This document shows positions 7,041-14,290 of a stretch of 18,732 nt of DNA, one piece after another. This stretch comes from JAVBSX01 sp051660685 (GTDB taxonomy: Bacteria > Planctomycetota > Planctomycetia > Pirellulales > Thermoguttaceae). The notes under the pieces are model-generated. The model saw only the letters and a list, made by a program, of their open reading frames with translations. It searched no databases and was not told the origin of the DNA. The DNA lies in assembly GCA_051660685.1 (NCBI GenBank), contig JBOFQB010000021.1, positions 1 through 18,732 on the forward strand, given 5' to 3'. The translations under genes were made by a program, and so were the position numbers. Position 1 is the stretch's first letter; every line of letters starts with the position of its first letter.

Positions 7041-7043
7041 TAC

Positions 7044-7775
7044 ATGTCGGTGAACGGTTCAGGGAAGAACGTCCAACTCGGTTTTATGACAGTGATCGAA
7101 CATCCGCGATTCGGTATGGTCGGCGGTTTTCTCGTCCTCACTCTCGTTGGTCGCCCCGTTGAATTTCATTGTACCGCTCCTGTTCGCCCCAATCGAGCGC
7201 AGGAAATTTTATACGGCAACACCTTAAAACCGTATCTTTACGGCGAACAGATTGCTCAGGTGCTTCTTCGTCGCGCCAAATCCGATCTTGCTCTTGTCCT
7301 GACCGATCAACCGGCTGTTCTCGCCGTTCAGGATTCCTCCGACATTCCTGTTCTCTATGTTGCTCCTTGGGAAGAAGTGAAAGTGGAGGAGATTTCCAAT
7401 GAAAAACCGCAAGTCCTGATGCTCGAACAACAACCGCAAAGAAACGATTTGTTGGAAACAACGGTTGACGAAACAGAAACGTCAACGATCCCCTTTGCAA
7501 TACCTGCCCCGTCTCAATCATCAACTTCATCATCTCATTCTCATTCTTCTCATCCCCGACGTCGCTTCACTCCTCTTTCCAGTATGCCGGGTCTGTCCGT
7601 TTTACGTTGGAAAGAACAACAGATTGCCGATTCGTCGATCTGGATACCCAATGATCGGGCAAGCAGTCTGAGTGAAATTGCTGGTCAACTGAATGATTGG
7701 GCCAAATCCATTGATTACAGTGAACCGTTTCAACGAATACGACTTGCTCTTGAAGAAGCGCAAAAAGCGGCATAA
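7044..7775 (+). CDS. Hypothetical protein preceding the SNF2 ATPase
   Basis: Function not recognised; 243 residues. The N-terminal part (about 10-105) is compact and looks like a beta-rich domain, with LGFMTVIEHPRFGMVGGFL, a RPVEFHCTAPVRPNRAQEI stretch and GEQIAQVLL. A low-complexity linker rich in Ser, His and Pro (about 145-175) separates it from a C-terminal segment (about 180-243) containing LSVLRWKEQQI and a terminal amphipathic helix. No signal peptide or membrane segment. It ends 30 bases before the SNF2 gene on the same strand, so the two are probably co-transcribed and may act together on DNA or chromatin-like substrates; this is inferred from proximity only. There is no Shine-Dalgarno; a 17-bp tandem repeat abuts the start. 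Confidence 0.75.
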   Translation: MSVNGSGKNVQLGFMTVIEHPRFGMVGGFLVLTLVGRPVEFHCTAPVRPNRAQEILYGNTLKPYLYGEQIAQVLLRRAKSDLALVLTDQPAVLAVQDSSDIPVLYVAPWEEVKVEEISNEKPQVLMLEQQPQRNDLLETTVDETETSTIPFAIPAPSQSSTSSSHSHSSHPRRRFTPLSSMPGLSVLRWKEQQIADSSIWIPNDRASSLSEIAGQLNDWAKSIDYSEPFQRIRLALEEAQKAA

Positions 7776-7805
7776 AAAAAGCATAATCTTCCGTCTTTCT
7801 CTGTC

Positions 7806-9626
7806 ATGATGCAATTAACTTCGATTGACGATTTTTCGATAGACGTTGATATTTTCACAACCGGTTGGAACCGTTCGCTTGAACGTCCCGTCGATGTTGA
7901 TGTCCATTCCATGTCAACTCCGAAGATCGCACAACCGAAAGTTTTTTCTCTGCCCGTTGTTGACCGAATTCCGTTTCAAACGAAAAGTTATGTTTTTTGT
8001 CCGACCTTAGAACAACCAACTTTTCCAACAGTCCCAAAAACGCAACCAGATGTAACCCTTTCACATCATGTGGAAAAACAGTCAGACCGGTTGGAGGAAG
8101 AATCTTTAGAGAAGCAGTCGGACGAACAGAATACAATACGGAACCGTCCAAAAACAGTTACACGATTTCAGATTCCCCCGGATGCAATCAAGCTCGAAGA
8201 CCGGTTGCAGTACATTTTGCAACCGCCCCTTGAAGTATTTCTGTCCCAACCAACATTGGAAATGCCCTTTGAACCGTTTCAATATCAACGGGAAGGGATT
8301 GCCTATTTATACAGTGCTCATTTCGCCGTTCTTGCCGACGAAATGGGACTTGGGAAAACCATGCAAGCGATTACAACCGTCCGGCTCCTCCTGAGAAATG
8401 CCGAAGTCCGCAGTGTCCTCTTCGTCTGCCCCAAACCGCTTGTCACAAACTGGAAACGGGAATTCGATCTCTGGGCCCCAGAAATTTCGGTACAAATTAT
8501 CGAGGGGGGACCTCAACGTCGAAAATGGATTTGGCAGTTGGAAGATGTCCCGGTCAAAATCGCCAATTACGAACTGCTCAACCGCGATCAGGAGTATTAT
8601 GACCTTGATAAAAGTTTGGGCGGTCCTCTTTTTGATTTGGTGATTCTGGATGAATCACAACGAATTAAAAATAAATCGAGTGCAACCTCACAAGCAGCTC
8701 GGGCAATCAGGCGTCGGCGCAACTGGGCGTTGACCGGAACTCCCGTTGAAAATTCACAAGAAGACCTCGTTGGGATATTTGAATTTCTCTCCCCCGGTTA
8801 TCTCGAATCCGGTTTGAAACCGTCCGAAATCGGCAGTATTGTCGGTCCCCATATTCTAAGACGGACCAAAGATAAGGTCCTAACCGACATGCCCCCCAAA
8901 ATGATGCGGGATGCTGTCCTTGATTTAACCCCCGAACAAAAAGAGTCCTACCAATTGGCCGAAGAGTCCGGCGTGCAACGATTAAATGAAATGGGAGAGG
9001 GCATCTCCATTCAAAACGTCTTTGAACTGGTCATGCGGCTGAAACAAATTTGCAATTATGACCCCGCAACCGGGGAAAGTGCCAAACTCGAACGTCTCAT
9101 TGCCGATCTCGAAGAAGTCAGCGAAAGTGGTCGAAAAGCAATCATTTTCAGTCAATGGACCGAGACGTTATTTTTCCTGAAACAACATTTATTGCGATTT
9201 GGCCCCATTGAATATCACGGTAAAATTCCGTCCCGTTTGCGGGATGGAGTCATTAAACAGTTCAAGGAAGACAAGAACACGCAGATCATCCTGATGAGTT
9301 ACGGCGCAGGAAGTGTCGGTCTGAATCTCCAATTCGCTCAATATGTCTTCCTGTTTGACCGTTGGTGGAACCCGGCGATTGAGGATCAGGCAATTAACCG
9401 CGCACATCGAATTGGCGCAGCAGGTCCGGTTACAGTAACCCGATTTCTTTCATCAGGAACGATTGAGGAGAAAATCGACCGTATTCTGGAGGAGAAACGG
9501 TCACTCTCCGAAGAAATTCTTTCAGGTGCTCGCGGTCTGAACCAATCGGTCGGCATGAATCAGGACGAAATTTTCGGTCTCTTCAATCTCAAGCCGCGAC
9601 ATAACATAAAAGAAGGCAGAAGGTAG
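7806..9626 (+). CDS. SNF2-family DNA-dependent ATPase (superfamily 2 helicase-like)
   Basis: Swi2/Snf2-type ATPase of 606 residues that translocates on or remodels protein-DNA complexes; bacterial members include RapA-like and phage-defence proteins. Residues 1 to about 155 are a divergent, Gln/Thr-rich N-terminal region. Both RecA-like lobes then follow: the Q-like element FQYQREGIAYLY, Walker A DEMGLGKT at 178-185, Walker B/motif II DESQ at 282-285 (where DEAH is usual in SNF2), LTGTPVEN (motif III), a RRTKDKV element, IIFSQWTETL, and motif VI QAINRAHRIG starting at 528. All motor motifs appear intact. The start ATGATG follows CTTTCTCTGTC rather than a Shine-Dalgarno. It is co-oriented with the preceding unknown gene. 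The TAG stop runs directly into the G-tract repeat. Partner and cellular role unknown. Confidence 0.92.
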   Translation: MMQLTSIDDFSIDVDIFTTGWNRSLERPVDVDVHSMSTPKIAQPKVFSLPVVDRIPFQTKSYVFCPTLEQPTFPTVPKTQPDVTLSHHVEKQSDRLEEESLEKQSDEQNTIRNRPKTVTRFQIPPDAIKLEDRLQYILQPPLEVFLSQPTLEMPFEPFQYQREGIAYLYSAHFAVLADEMGLGKTMQAITTVRLLLRNAEVRSVLFVCPKPLVTNWKREFDLWAPEISVQIIEGGPQRRKWIWQLEDVPVKIANYELLNRDQEYYDLDKSLGGPLFDLVILDESQRIKNKSSATSQAARAIRRRRNWALTGTPVENSQEDLVGIFEFLSPGYLESGLKPSEIGSIVGPHILRRTKDKVLTDMPPKMMRDAVLDLTPEQKESYQLAEESGVQRLNEMGEGISIQNVFELVMRLKQICNYDPATGESAKLERLIADLEEVSESGRKAIIFSQWTETLFFLKQHLLRFGPIEYHGKIPSRLRDGVIKQFKEDKNTQIILMSYGAGSVGLNLQFAQYVFLFDRWWNPAIEDQAINRAHRIGAAGPVTVTRFLSSGTIEEKIDRILEEKRSLSEEILSGARGLNQSVGMNQDEIFGLFNLKPRHNIKEGRR

Positions 9627-9767
9627 GGTGTAGGGATTGGGGGATAGGGAATAGGGGAAAAAATTGGGAATTGAGAATTGAGAAGGGCAGAAAACACAAT
9701 CTGACGGATGATTGGTTCTATTGCAACAAAGCGATTGCTCCTCCCCTATCCCCCATTCCCTATACCC
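9626..9767. repeat. Opposed G-tract repeats at a convergent gene junction
   Basis: Plus strand: G-tracts at 9626-9628, 9633-9635, 9639-9643, 9647-9649 and 9654-9657 with 3-4 base loops, beginning in the TAG stop of the SNF2 gene. Minus strand: matching G-tracts (seen as C-tracts) at 9743-9746, 9750-9754, 9758-9760 and 9765-9767, a few bases after the stop of the convergent isomerase-like gene. The halves are imperfect inverted copies, so a long stem or two quadruplexes can form, one at each transcript's 3' end. Between them lies AT-rich sequence with AATTGAG repeats. This probably serves, or substitutes for, a bidirectional terminator. Confidence 0.6.
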
Positions 9768-9773
9768 TATCCT

Positions 9774-10598
9774 CTACAAAAGTTTCCTCAAATGCTCGAT
9801 ACTTCGGGCTGCTTGTTCAACAGTTCCACATTCCACACTGAAAACCAAGTCTTGCGGAAGAGGTTTGCAAATTGCAATCACCCGGGCCCAATCAATCACC
9901 CCGTCTCCACATGCACAACCAACCGGCGTTCCCGTCACCTGACCCCGTTCGGCGTTCGATTGCTGCAAAGAAATGTCTTTAGCGTGCAAATGAATCAGTT
10001 TCCCTTTAATCCGCTCCAACCAAGCATAAGGGTCCTGTCCCGCCAAATAACTGTTTCCTGTGTCGAAATTGGCCCCAATTGCAGTTGAACCGGCCAATCC
10101 AATGATCTCATCATACAAATCAGGGTCAACCGTGTACTGTTGATGTGGTTCAATCCCGATCTGAATTCCGCGCGGTTCGGCAAGTGCAGCTGCCTCTTTC
10201 AACGCATACTTCATCAAAACAAAATCCTCTTCTTTCGTCGTCCAGGGTTTTTTCGGCCCCTCATCCGTCGTCAGAATCGGTGCTCCACACTCAAACGCAA
10301 AACGAACCGCCTGTTTAAGATATTCCGTTGACACTTCCGGTTTACAAAGTGGACAATGCGAGGAGAGCGCGGAACATTTCACCTTGTACTGTTCCGCCGT
10401 TCGACGAATCCGTAAAGGGTCATCAAACATGGAAACGCTGTGAAAGTAGCCCGCTTCACTGAGCAATTCTCGACCGAGATGGACCATAGGTTCGATGTAC
10501 TCATACCCCAGTTCTGCCGCTTTTGCAGCACCCCATTCAAACGGTTTATCCTCATGTCGGACAAATTCCAAATTCACGCCCAAAAATATTTTTCCCAT
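9774..10598 (-). CDS. Sugar phosphate isomerase/epimerase-like TIM barrel (xylose isomerase-like, AP endonuclease 2 fold)
   Basis: Metal-dependent TIM-barrel protein of 274 residues in the xylose-isomerase-like family, which includes inosose dehydratases, tagatose and psicose epimerases and hydroxypyruvate isomerases. The four metal ligands typical of the family are visible: Glu150 (GIEPHQQYT), Asp179 (NFDTGNS), His205 (HLHAKDI, with Lys207) and Glu256 (SVECGT). DGVIDW at 232-237 is the usual late family motif. No signal peptide, so it should be cytoplasmic. The ATG at 10598 has a reasonable AAGGA ribosome site about 8 bases upstream, unlike most neighbours. It is monocistronic and convergent with the SNF2 gene. 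The likely role is sugar or polyol catabolism; the exact substrate cannot be read from the sequence. Confidence 0.87.
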   Translation of the reverse strand: MGKIFLGVNLEFVRHEDKPFEWGAAKAAELGYEYIEPMVHLGRELLSEAGYFHSVSMFDDPLRIRRTAEQYKVKCSALSSHCPLCKPEVSTEYLKQAVRFAFECGAPILTTDEGPKKPWTTKEEDFVLMKYALKEAAALAEPRGIQIGIEPHQQYTVDPDLYDEIIGLAGSTAIGANFDTGNSYLAGQDPYAWLERIKGKLIHLHAKDISLQQSNAERGQVTGTPVGCACGDGVIDWARVIAICKPLPQDLVFSVECGTVEQAARSIEHLRKLL

Positions 10599-10623
10599 GT
10601 TTTCATTCCTTTCCGTTGTTGAA

Positions 10624-10656
10624 CTGTCAATGATGCTGAACTGTCAATCTGTCAAT
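10624..10656 (-). promoter_or_regulatory. Iterated ATTGACAG direct repeats upstream of the isomerase-like gene
   Basis: CTGTCAAT on the plus strand (ATTGACAG on the minus strand) occurs at 10624-10631, 10641-10648 and 10649-10656; the first two lie inside the longer repeat TGAACTGTCAAT. The array is 25 to 60 bases before the minus-strand ATG. Each unit contains TTGACA, but no matching -10 is evident at the right distance, so iterated operator half-sites are as likely as promoter elements. Confidence 0.35.
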
Positions 10657-10861
10657 ACTACACCCCGACACAAATAACCCGCTACTTTTATGCTGTAGTC
10701 CCCTTTTTCTTGGGCATTTTTTACGGGATTGGGTGAAACCCGCTCTTCCACTCCCTCCGATTTTACTCCGTCCCAACCGATTTGGCAAGACGGTTTGGGC
10801 AGACTGCTAACAAGTTTGGTTTTGCGATTTGAACCGAGCCGGGTTGGACGGATTTGTTTTT

Positions 10862-10935
10862 ACCATGAAACACACGAAAGACACAACAAACGGTATTTTG
10901 TGAGGTTTTCGTGATTTTTGTGATTTTCGTGGTTC
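10862..10935. repeat. CACGAAA-type dispersed repeat, imperfect inverted arms
   Basis: An ACCATGAAACACACGAAAG-type arm starts at 10862 and an opposed arm reading TTTTCGTGATTTTTGTG, then TTTTCGTGGTT, ends at 10935, with about 10 bases between them. Each arm is built from short A-rich units containing CACGAAA or CACAAAA. Such non-coding sequence is common between genes in several phyla. A long imperfect hairpin is possible; function unknown. Confidence 0.45.
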
Positions 10936-11164
10936 AAAAATGAAAAGACTCTTTTTCGCAAAACCTGTGAGCGAACTGACGGTTTGGGCATGTCAGAAAA
11001 AAGAGGGTTTTTCTTTTCCGAATAATGATGTTATACTGTCAGTTCAATTTGTTTCCGTCCATAACCCGTCAACCCTCATTCCCCCCAAGTCCAACCTGTC
11101 CGACATGCAACCCTGTCGGTATTGCCTGTAAAATTACCTTTCTTTCTCAACGCCAATCATCCCC

Positions 11165-13609
11165 TTGAACACATTCGTTTTCGACCCCATTCTGGGAAAC
11201 CTCTGGTGTACGCTCTTGCTCATCCTGATCTTGGGCTATACCCTCTTTTTGCTCCCCCCAAAAACCGAACGGTTCTCCTCTTCTCAACGGAAAGGGATAC
11301 TCCGTCTGCGTCTTTGCGCCCTTGCTCTGCTCTCACTCCTCCTTCTCCGACCTTCTCTCCTCTACACCGAGTCAAAAATTCTTCCCGCATCTCTCTTTTT
11401 GCTCCTCGATCACTCCGAAAGTATGTCCGTCAAAGACGAAATCAGCGAGCAAAGCCGATTCGGTTTGGCACAATCCGTCTTACAAGGGTCGGCTCCTTCC
11501 TTGAAAAAAATTCAGGACCGTTTGGAACTTTTACCATTTCTTTTTGATGCAACCTTGCAACCGTTGATGATTCAATTCGGACACGCTGAGTTGCCCGAAT
11601 CTCCAACCGGTCAGGAAACGGCAATCGGTTCCGCCCTGCTCGAATGTATCCAAAAAGGGGTCGGCAAACGTCTTCTCGGTATTGTTCTCTTGAGCGACGG
11701 AACACAAAAAGCAAGACCGCCCCGAGATGCTCTCCCCCGCGATGCTGCAACCGCTTTGCGAGACGCCAATGTCCCCATTTTCTCCGTTCCTTTCGGAAAA
11801 TCGGGAAGTACCGATTCCCTTGATGTCGCTGTTCAGACCCTCATTGCAGCTGAACACCTCTTTGTCAAGAACGAACTCCCCGTTTCAGGTCTTGTTCGGG
11901 TCAACGGGTATCTCAACCAACCGATTCCAATTCGTCTGCTCGCCGAGTCGAATTCGGGGAATACGAATTCGGGGAGCATGGAATCGGGGAGTATGGAAGT
12001 CGTTGCAACGGAGATGATAACGGCAACGGAAGAAGGGCAATTGGTTCCTTACAAGTTCAGTTATATCCCGGACAGTTGCGGTCTGAAAAAAATCACGGTT
12101 GACATTCCGGCTCTCCCCAAAGAAGGGGTTGTAATGAACAATCAAATGAGTACATTCGTCCGGGTTCTTGAAGGAGGACTCAACGTACTTTACATCGAGG
12201 GGTCTCGACGAACGGAACAACGTTTTCTGCGAAAATCGCTCGATTCGTCAGCTGATATTCACTTGGTCTACTATCGATTTCCGGTTGAAGCGGCAATTGC
12301 GCTTGCTCAGGATCAGGGTCAACAGGGCAAAACAGCCGAACAGATTCTGGTTGACATGACGACAAAACGACCATCTCTCAAGGAGGAGTTGTTTTCGCCC
12401 GGAAAATTTTCCGCTTACATCATTGGTGATGTTGACGCTCTTGCATGGAAAACCGAGGAATTGCAAGGTCTCGTCGATTCCGTCCGAAACGGAGCCGGTC
12501 TCATCATGTTGGGCGGAATGCACAGTTTCGGAGCAGGAGGATACGCTGAAACACCTTTAGCGGAACTTTTACCCGTTTCCCTTGATTCATTGGACCGTCA
12601 AAAATTGGGGGAGACGATTCGTGAAGATGTCCATTTGGGGCGATCTCTTGGAATGAGACCGAGCAAGTTGGGCCGTTCACATTTCATTTTGCGACTGAGC
12701 GGGAATACGACGGAGAATCAGTCACTTTGGGAATCTTTACCTCAACTGAGGGGGGGAAATCGGATCAAACCGAAACAAGCGGCGTTCGTTTTGGCAGAAG
12801 GAGAGCAACAGGAACCGCTTTTGGTGCAACAAATGTTTGGAACAGGTCGTGTTCTTGCATTTGCGGGGGACACAACCTGGGATTGGGTCAAGGAACATGA
12901 GACGGAACACAAGCGATTTTGGCGTCAAGTGATTCTTTGGCTCGCCAAAATGGACGAATCTGTTCAGGGAACCTGTTGGATCGAACTGGACAAAGTGCGG
13001 TATTATCCCGGCGAACCTGTCCCTTTTCGCGTTCATTTCCGTCATTCACAAGGTGAAGAGATACGAAACCCCCAAGTCAACGTCCGTGTTCTGCGTCCTG
13101 ACGGTCAGGAAGAAGCGATTCCGATCCTGTACACTCAGGACAGTTTGACGTTTCCGACGCTGAAGACGCCGAATCGGGAAACGCAAGACGTTGAGAATGA
13201 GGCGAAACAACCGTCCACATCGACTTCGGTACATGAATCCAGTATTCCAACCGGTTCTGTCCGTCAAACGGAAATGCCGGGTGATTACACGATTTTGGCA
13301 ACGGTTCAAGCGGACGGAGAACAAGAAGAGGCGATCAATCGTTTTTTGGTGTACGATCACAACATTGAGCTGGACAATCCAACGCCCGATCCCGCCTTAT
13401 TGTCGTCGTTGTCCCAAATAACGGGCGGACGAACGATTCCGCCGGAATCTCTGCCAACATTTTTGGAGGAACTGGTCAATAAATCGTCGGAACTGGTTGA
13501 AAAAAGAGACACCCGAATCACCCTTTACGACACTTGGCCGGTTTTGCTCCTCCTGATTGCGGTCTTGAGTTTGGAATGGTTTTTACGCAAACGTTGGGGT
13601 GAAGTGTGA
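11165..13609 (+). CDS. Large membrane protein with VWA and glutamine-amidotransferase-like domains
   Basis: 814 residues. Two N-terminal membrane helices (about 13-31 and 46-63) precede a VWA domain whose metal-ion-dependent adhesion site DHSES is at 82-86, with LLSDGT around 175-180. A class I glutamine-amidotransferase-like region follows, from LNVLYIEGSRRTEQRFLRKSL to GLIMLGGMHSFGAGGYAETP near 443-462. It lacks an evident catalytic Cys nucleophile, as usual in this group. After it come a beta-rich (Ig-like) region with YYPGEPVPFRV and a C-terminal membrane helix (about 789-806) with a short basic tail. Most of the protein between the helices probably faces the periplasm. Such proteins usually occur with MoxR ATPase and DUF58 genes, which are not in this window. 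The TTG start has no Shine-Dalgarno. Function unknown; possibly envelope protein assembly. Confidence 0.85.
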   Translation: MNTFVFDPILGNLWCTLLLILILGYTLFLLPPKTERFSSSQRKGILRLRLCALALLSLLLLRPSLLYTESKILPASLFLLLDHSESMSVKDEISEQSRFGLAQSVLQGSAPSLKKIQDRLELLPFLFDATLQPLMIQFGHAELPESPTGQETAIGSALLECIQKGVGKRLLGIVLLSDGTQKARPPRDALPRDAATALRDANVPIFSVPFGKSGSTDSLDVAVQTLIAAEHLFVKNELPVSGLVRVNGYLNQPIPIRLLAESNSGNTNSGSMESGSMEVVATEMITATEEGQLVPYKFSYIPDSCGLKKITVDIPALPKEGVVMNNQMSTFVRVLEGGLNVLYIEGSRRTEQRFLRKSLDSSADIHLVYYRFPVEAAIALAQDQGQQGKTAEQILVDMTTKRPSLKEELFSPGKFSAYIIGDVDALAWKTEELQGLVDSVRNGAGLIMLGGMHSFGAGGYAETPLAELLPVSLDSLDRQKLGETIREDVHLGRSLGMRPSKLGRSHFILRLSGNTTENQSLWESLPQLRGGNRIKPKQAAFVLAEGEQQEPLLVQQMFGTGRVLAFAGDTTWDWVKEHETEHKRFWRQVILWLAKMDESVQGTCWIELDKVRYYPGEPVPFRVHFRHSQGEEIRNPQVNVRVLRPDGQEEAIPILYTQDSLTFPTLKTPNRETQDVENEAKQPSTSTSVHESSIPTGSVRQTEMPGDYTILATVQADGEQEEAINRFLVYDHNIELDNPTPDPALLSSLSQITGGRTIPPESLPTFLEELVNKSSELVEKRDTRITLYDTWPVLLLLIAVLSLEWFLRKRWGEV
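11951..11995 (+). repeat. In-frame 15-bp repeat encoding [N/E]SG-x-x pentapeptides
   Basis: Three imperfect 15-base units: AATTCGGGGAATACG, AATTCGGGGAGCATG and GAATCGGGGAGTATG. Inside the VWA gene they encode NSGNT, NSGSM and ESGSM (residues about 263-277) in a linker after the VWA domain. The GGGGAATA core resembles the intergenic G-tract repeats, so the repeat may have spread into, or arisen within, the coding sequence without breaking the frame. Confidence 0.65.
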
Positions 13610-13768
13610 GGTCAAAGAGGGGTTGAAAAAAGATTTGTGATAAGAAAAGAATAATTTTTTGAAAAATACCCATTTTACCACTTCCACAACTTCGATGAAT
13701 TTGTATACTTCCTGAAGAATCGACGTTGAGGGATTTTGTCCCCACATTATTGACCTCATTCCTAGCAT

Positions 13769-13817
13769 CCCTAATCCCTAATCCCTAATCCCTAATCCCT
13801 AATCCCTAATCCCTAAT
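13769..13817. repeat. Seven perfect tandem CCCTAAT heptamers
   Basis: CCCTAAT repeats seven times without error, then decays into CCTCAACCTCCTACCTCCCCC before the ATG at 13850. The minus strand reads ATTAGGG repeats with quadruplex potential. The array lies in the 240-base gap between the VWA gene and the acidic-protein gene, in the latter's leader. Perfect copies imply recent expansion, so length may vary between strains. It is not a telomere: it is internal and bacterial. Confidence 0.9.
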
Positions 13818-13849
13818 CCTCAACCTCCTACCTCCCCCATCTTTCTGTC

Positions 13850-14236
13850 ATGCCCGTTCATCACAAGAAAAAACGCGAATCCAATCATTTTTCAACGTCT
13901 GTTCCGCGAGCGGGCAAGCGAACCGCTGTTGAACCTCAAGAAGAGGGGACCGATCTTGAAAACATTTTTGACGGAGATCAGGGCGATTTATTTGAGGAGG
14001 AGGATTTTGACGACGATTTTGATGATGAGTTTGACGATGATTTCGAAGAATTGCCGGATGATGAGTTCGACGACTTTGATGAAATTGGTGATGACGAATT
14101 GTTAGAAGATGAGGTTGAGCCTGATTTCTCGGATGATTTGGATGAACCGCTTGACCCGGACGGTTACGATGATTTTGACGATTTAGATGCGGATGAAAAC
14201 GCTTTTGACGACGAATCGGAAGAGACGCCAAGTTAG
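13850..14236 (+). CDS. Extremely acidic low-complexity protein
   Basis: 128 residues, function not recognised. A short basic start (HHKKKR near 4-9 and further Arg/Lys to about 25) precedes an Asp/Glu-dominated remainder; from residue 36 on, more than half of residues are acidic by hand count. Phe recurs about every four residues (FDDDFDDEFDDDF), so the tail is not random. It is probably disordered and could mimic nucleic acid or bind basic proteins or divalent metals; this is inference. The complementary strand is also open, but that frame is an artefact of GAT/GAC/GAA codons. The ATG follows CTTTCTGTC with no Shine-Dalgarno and a CCCTAAT array. It is downstream of the VWA gene and convergent with the phage module. 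Confidence 0.7.
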   Translation: MPVHHKKKRESNHFSTSVPRAGKRTAVEPQEEGTDLENIFDGDQGDLFEEEDFDDDFDDEFDDDFEELPDDEFDDFDEIGDDELLEDEVEPDFSDDLDEPLDPDGYDDFDDLDADENAFDDESEETPS

Positions 14237-14290
14237 GCGTGTTCTTCCGATCACCTTTTCAGAATGGTTGTTAGATGATGCGACATACGG

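Larger units (their letters stand above)
6534..7043. other. Divergent intergenic region dense in repeats
   Basis: About 510 bases between divergently transcribed genes. It holds the G-rich repeat at 6543-6605, a 13-bp palindrome at 6628-6640, competing hairpins at 6731-6782, a 14-bp inverted repeat spanning 6762-6977, and a 17-bp tandem repeat at 7007-7040 that touches the plus-strand gene. TATACT hexamers occur near 6707 and 6923, but neither has a well-spaced -35. The only long frame, 6764-7000 on the minus strand from a GTG, lacks a ribosome site and is not convincing as protein. Confidence 0.6.
10599..11164. other. Intergenic region between divergent genes
   Basis: 566 bases with no convincing gene. 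It holds ATTGACAG iterations (10624-10656), a bulged hairpin CCCAACCG/CGGTTTGGG (10772-10799, 11-base loop), and a CACGAAA-type repeat (10862-10935). A TTATACT hexamer near 11033 could be a -10 for the downstream VWA gene, but no clear -35 precedes it. The small frame 10940-11131 has no ribosome site and no family look. Confidence 0.55.

Noticed and set aside
10940..11131. 63-codon plus-strand frame between the isomerase-like and VWA genes
   Set aside because: No ribosome site, no recognisable family and low-complexity surroundings; not enough to call a gene.
11122..11547. 141-codon plus-strand frame overlapping the VWA gene start
   Set aside because: It overlaps the clearly coding VWA frame, and its Pro/Arg/Ser-rich translation is typical of an out-of-frame shadow.
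13769..13817. Telomere or CRISPR array
   Set aside because: Heptamers are contiguous with no spacers and lie inside a bacterial chromosome segment between genes; a simple tandem repeat explains them.
13848..14231. Long minus-strand frame rich in His, Arg, Asn and Gln opposite the acidic gene
   Set aside because: It is the complement of repeated GAT/GAC/GAA codons; its composition is non-biological and it has no ribosome site.
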